Shown piece after piece: positions 27,972 through 28,869 of a DNA stretch of 28,869 nucleotides (positions within the stretch are counted from its first letter, which is position 1; each line of letters opens with the position of its first letter). The stretch spans positions 2,166 to 31,034 of the forward strand of contig CM074817.1 in assembly GCA_037447605.1 (NCBI GenBank), in the 5' to 3' direction. The position numbers and the translations under genes are program-made. The notes under the pieces were generated by a model that did not search any database, was not told where the DNA came from, and saw nothing but the letters and a program-made list of their open reading frames with translations. This DNA is from Zygnema circumcarinatum (lineage: Eukaryota; Streptophyta; Zygnematophyceae; Zygnematales; Zygnemataceae).

Positions 27972-28589
27972 TTGTCGCCACGTCGGCAAACTGCGCCCTG
28001 GTGGGAACCCTGAAGAGCGTCGCACAAGACGCTAAACTGCGCCACGGAACGGCCTCCTAAACCCTTTCTCCGTACCAAGATGCGGTTGTACCACCAAAGC
28101 GATCAAAGGCAGTTCATTGAAATCTGGGAAACATCCATCCGTACCTGTACTGCTTCCACAGCTCAAAGTAAAAAAAAACGTATCCACGCTCTAAGGTAGC
28201 ACTAGTTGTAAGGATGTAGTTGACCAAATTACATTAACATCTGATGATTTCCTTCCGCTTCCTCACATACATACTTTACACCTCTGCCTCCTCAGACTGC
28301 TCCGGTCAGCTCCATTCCCACTCCCTTTCCTTTGTCCTCGCCTTCTTCAGTTTCCGTAGTTTCTAGGTCTGTTTCCGTTTGAAGTTATTTCCCGATCGGA
28401 CATTCGTAGAAGCAGAAACAAAAAAAAAAAAAGAGCACAAAAATTCATTTTTTTTTTAACCTCTACGTCCCAAAAGCCACTTTCTATGCAAGCACTTCAT
28501 GTACACATTCTACAATCCAAGGGTCAGTTTGTATGTTCTTCCGTATCCCACGTTCCACGTGTTCACCTTTGCCTGCAACCACATAGATT
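27972..28589. other. No confident gene
   Basis: No repeat or clear gene. On the minus strand 28301-28375 a short open stretch rich in Glu and Thr (ETTETEEGEDKGKG) ends at a TGA; it might be the end of an exon, but there is no good acceptor upstream. The rest is AT-rich with A and T runs near 28420-28460. Confidence 0.4.
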
Positions 28590-28703
28590 TAGTCAGTCAG
28601 TCAGTCAGTCAGTCAGTCAGTCAGTCAGTCAGTCAGTCAGTCAGTCAGTCGGTCAGTCAGACAGACAGACAGACAGTCTGACAGTCTGACAGTCAGTCAG
28701 TCT
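28590..28703. repeat. CAGT/CAGA tetranucleotide microsatellite
   Basis: About 15 units of GTCA without interruption, then one G change, several CAGA units and a TCTGACAG palindromic end. Open frames across it (VSQSVSQ) are by-products of the repeat. Confidence 0.95.
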
Positions 28704-28869
28704 GCCCAAACGGATACATGGACCTCATAATGCATCCGTGAATGAGGGGAACAGCCTAGAAAAATTTACAAACAGAAAGGAAGTAGAGTGACGAAAGCTA
28801 GTTTCCATTGTTTGTGGGGAAAAAAGACACGAGTCAAATTTGAGAGGAAAGTAGCATGTGATGTGTTCA
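28704..28869. other. Nothing recognised at window end
   Basis: No coding pattern, repeat or motif seen. Confidence 0.5.

Noticed and set aside
27659-28060. 133-codon ORF and the opposing 107-codon ORF
   Set aside because: The region is built of CCATTGG and G-box motifs, with no recognisable protein.
28486-28689. ORFs rich in SVSQ repeats
   Set aside because: Pure translation of the CAGT microsatellite.
28590-28703. CRISPR-like array
   Set aside because: Four-base unit without spacers, in a eukaryotic setting.

Overview
The window looks like nuclear DNA of a streptophyte (green-lineage) eukaryote, plausibly a charophyte alga such as a zygnematophyte or Chara; the species cannot be fixed from sequence alone. 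Evidence: spliced leucine-rich-repeat (LRR) genes built from 72-nt one-repeat exons with GT-AG introns, Ty1/copia retrotransposons primed by initiator tRNA-Met, short plant-type CCCTAAA telomere-like repeats, and many CCACGTGG (G-box) sites. No bacterial operon, rRNA or convincing tRNA gene is present.

Layout. 1-4664: a minus-strand Ty1/copia element (element 1), cut by the window start, with its 5' LTR at 3733-4664; its pol is damaged. 4665-5397: remnant of a pogo/Tigger-type DNA transposon, including part of the DDE domain, a PCNA-binding-like C-terminus and a 3' end next to a TA. 5450-6156 and 13993-14110: one copy of an unidentified repeat (family R), split by element 2. 6157-13992: a whole minus-strand Ty1/copia element (element 2) with two LTRs and a 5-bp GGAGC target duplication; its 3' LTR carries a nested, 5'-truncated non-LTR retrotransposon (6859-8409) with a restriction-like endonuclease. 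14300-15200: motif-rich and inverted-repeat DNA without a gene.

15309-25300 holds two tandem plus-strand LRR genes. Gene 1 (15309-22821, 13 exons, predicted 476 residues) has a signal peptide, an LRR cap, nine 24-residue LRRs, a ten-cysteine module with an EGF-like tail, and a proline-rich end. Its 2.3-kb second intron contains a solo LTR (16201-17935) that itself contains the 790-base assembly gap, so the gap probably hides no exon. Gene 2 (23050-about 25284) has the same plan with six LRRs and a ten-cysteine exon of exactly the same length (350 nt). No kinase domain is visible in either, so the simplest reading is secreted or cell-wall LRR proteins, though missing downstream exons cannot be excluded.

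25285-27640: the 3' end of gene 2 plus a family R copy is duplicated in tandem; the second copy is a decayed fragment. 27640-28869 has no confident gene: CCATTGG-rich DNA, a G-box cluster and a CAGT microsatellite.

The main stories are (i) growth of an LRR array by duplication of a 1028-bp two-exon unit, (ii) three copia LTRs in which the gag start codon lies inside the LTR and the reading frame runs through the tRNA primer site, and (iii) nested insertions with readable target duplications that give the order of events.
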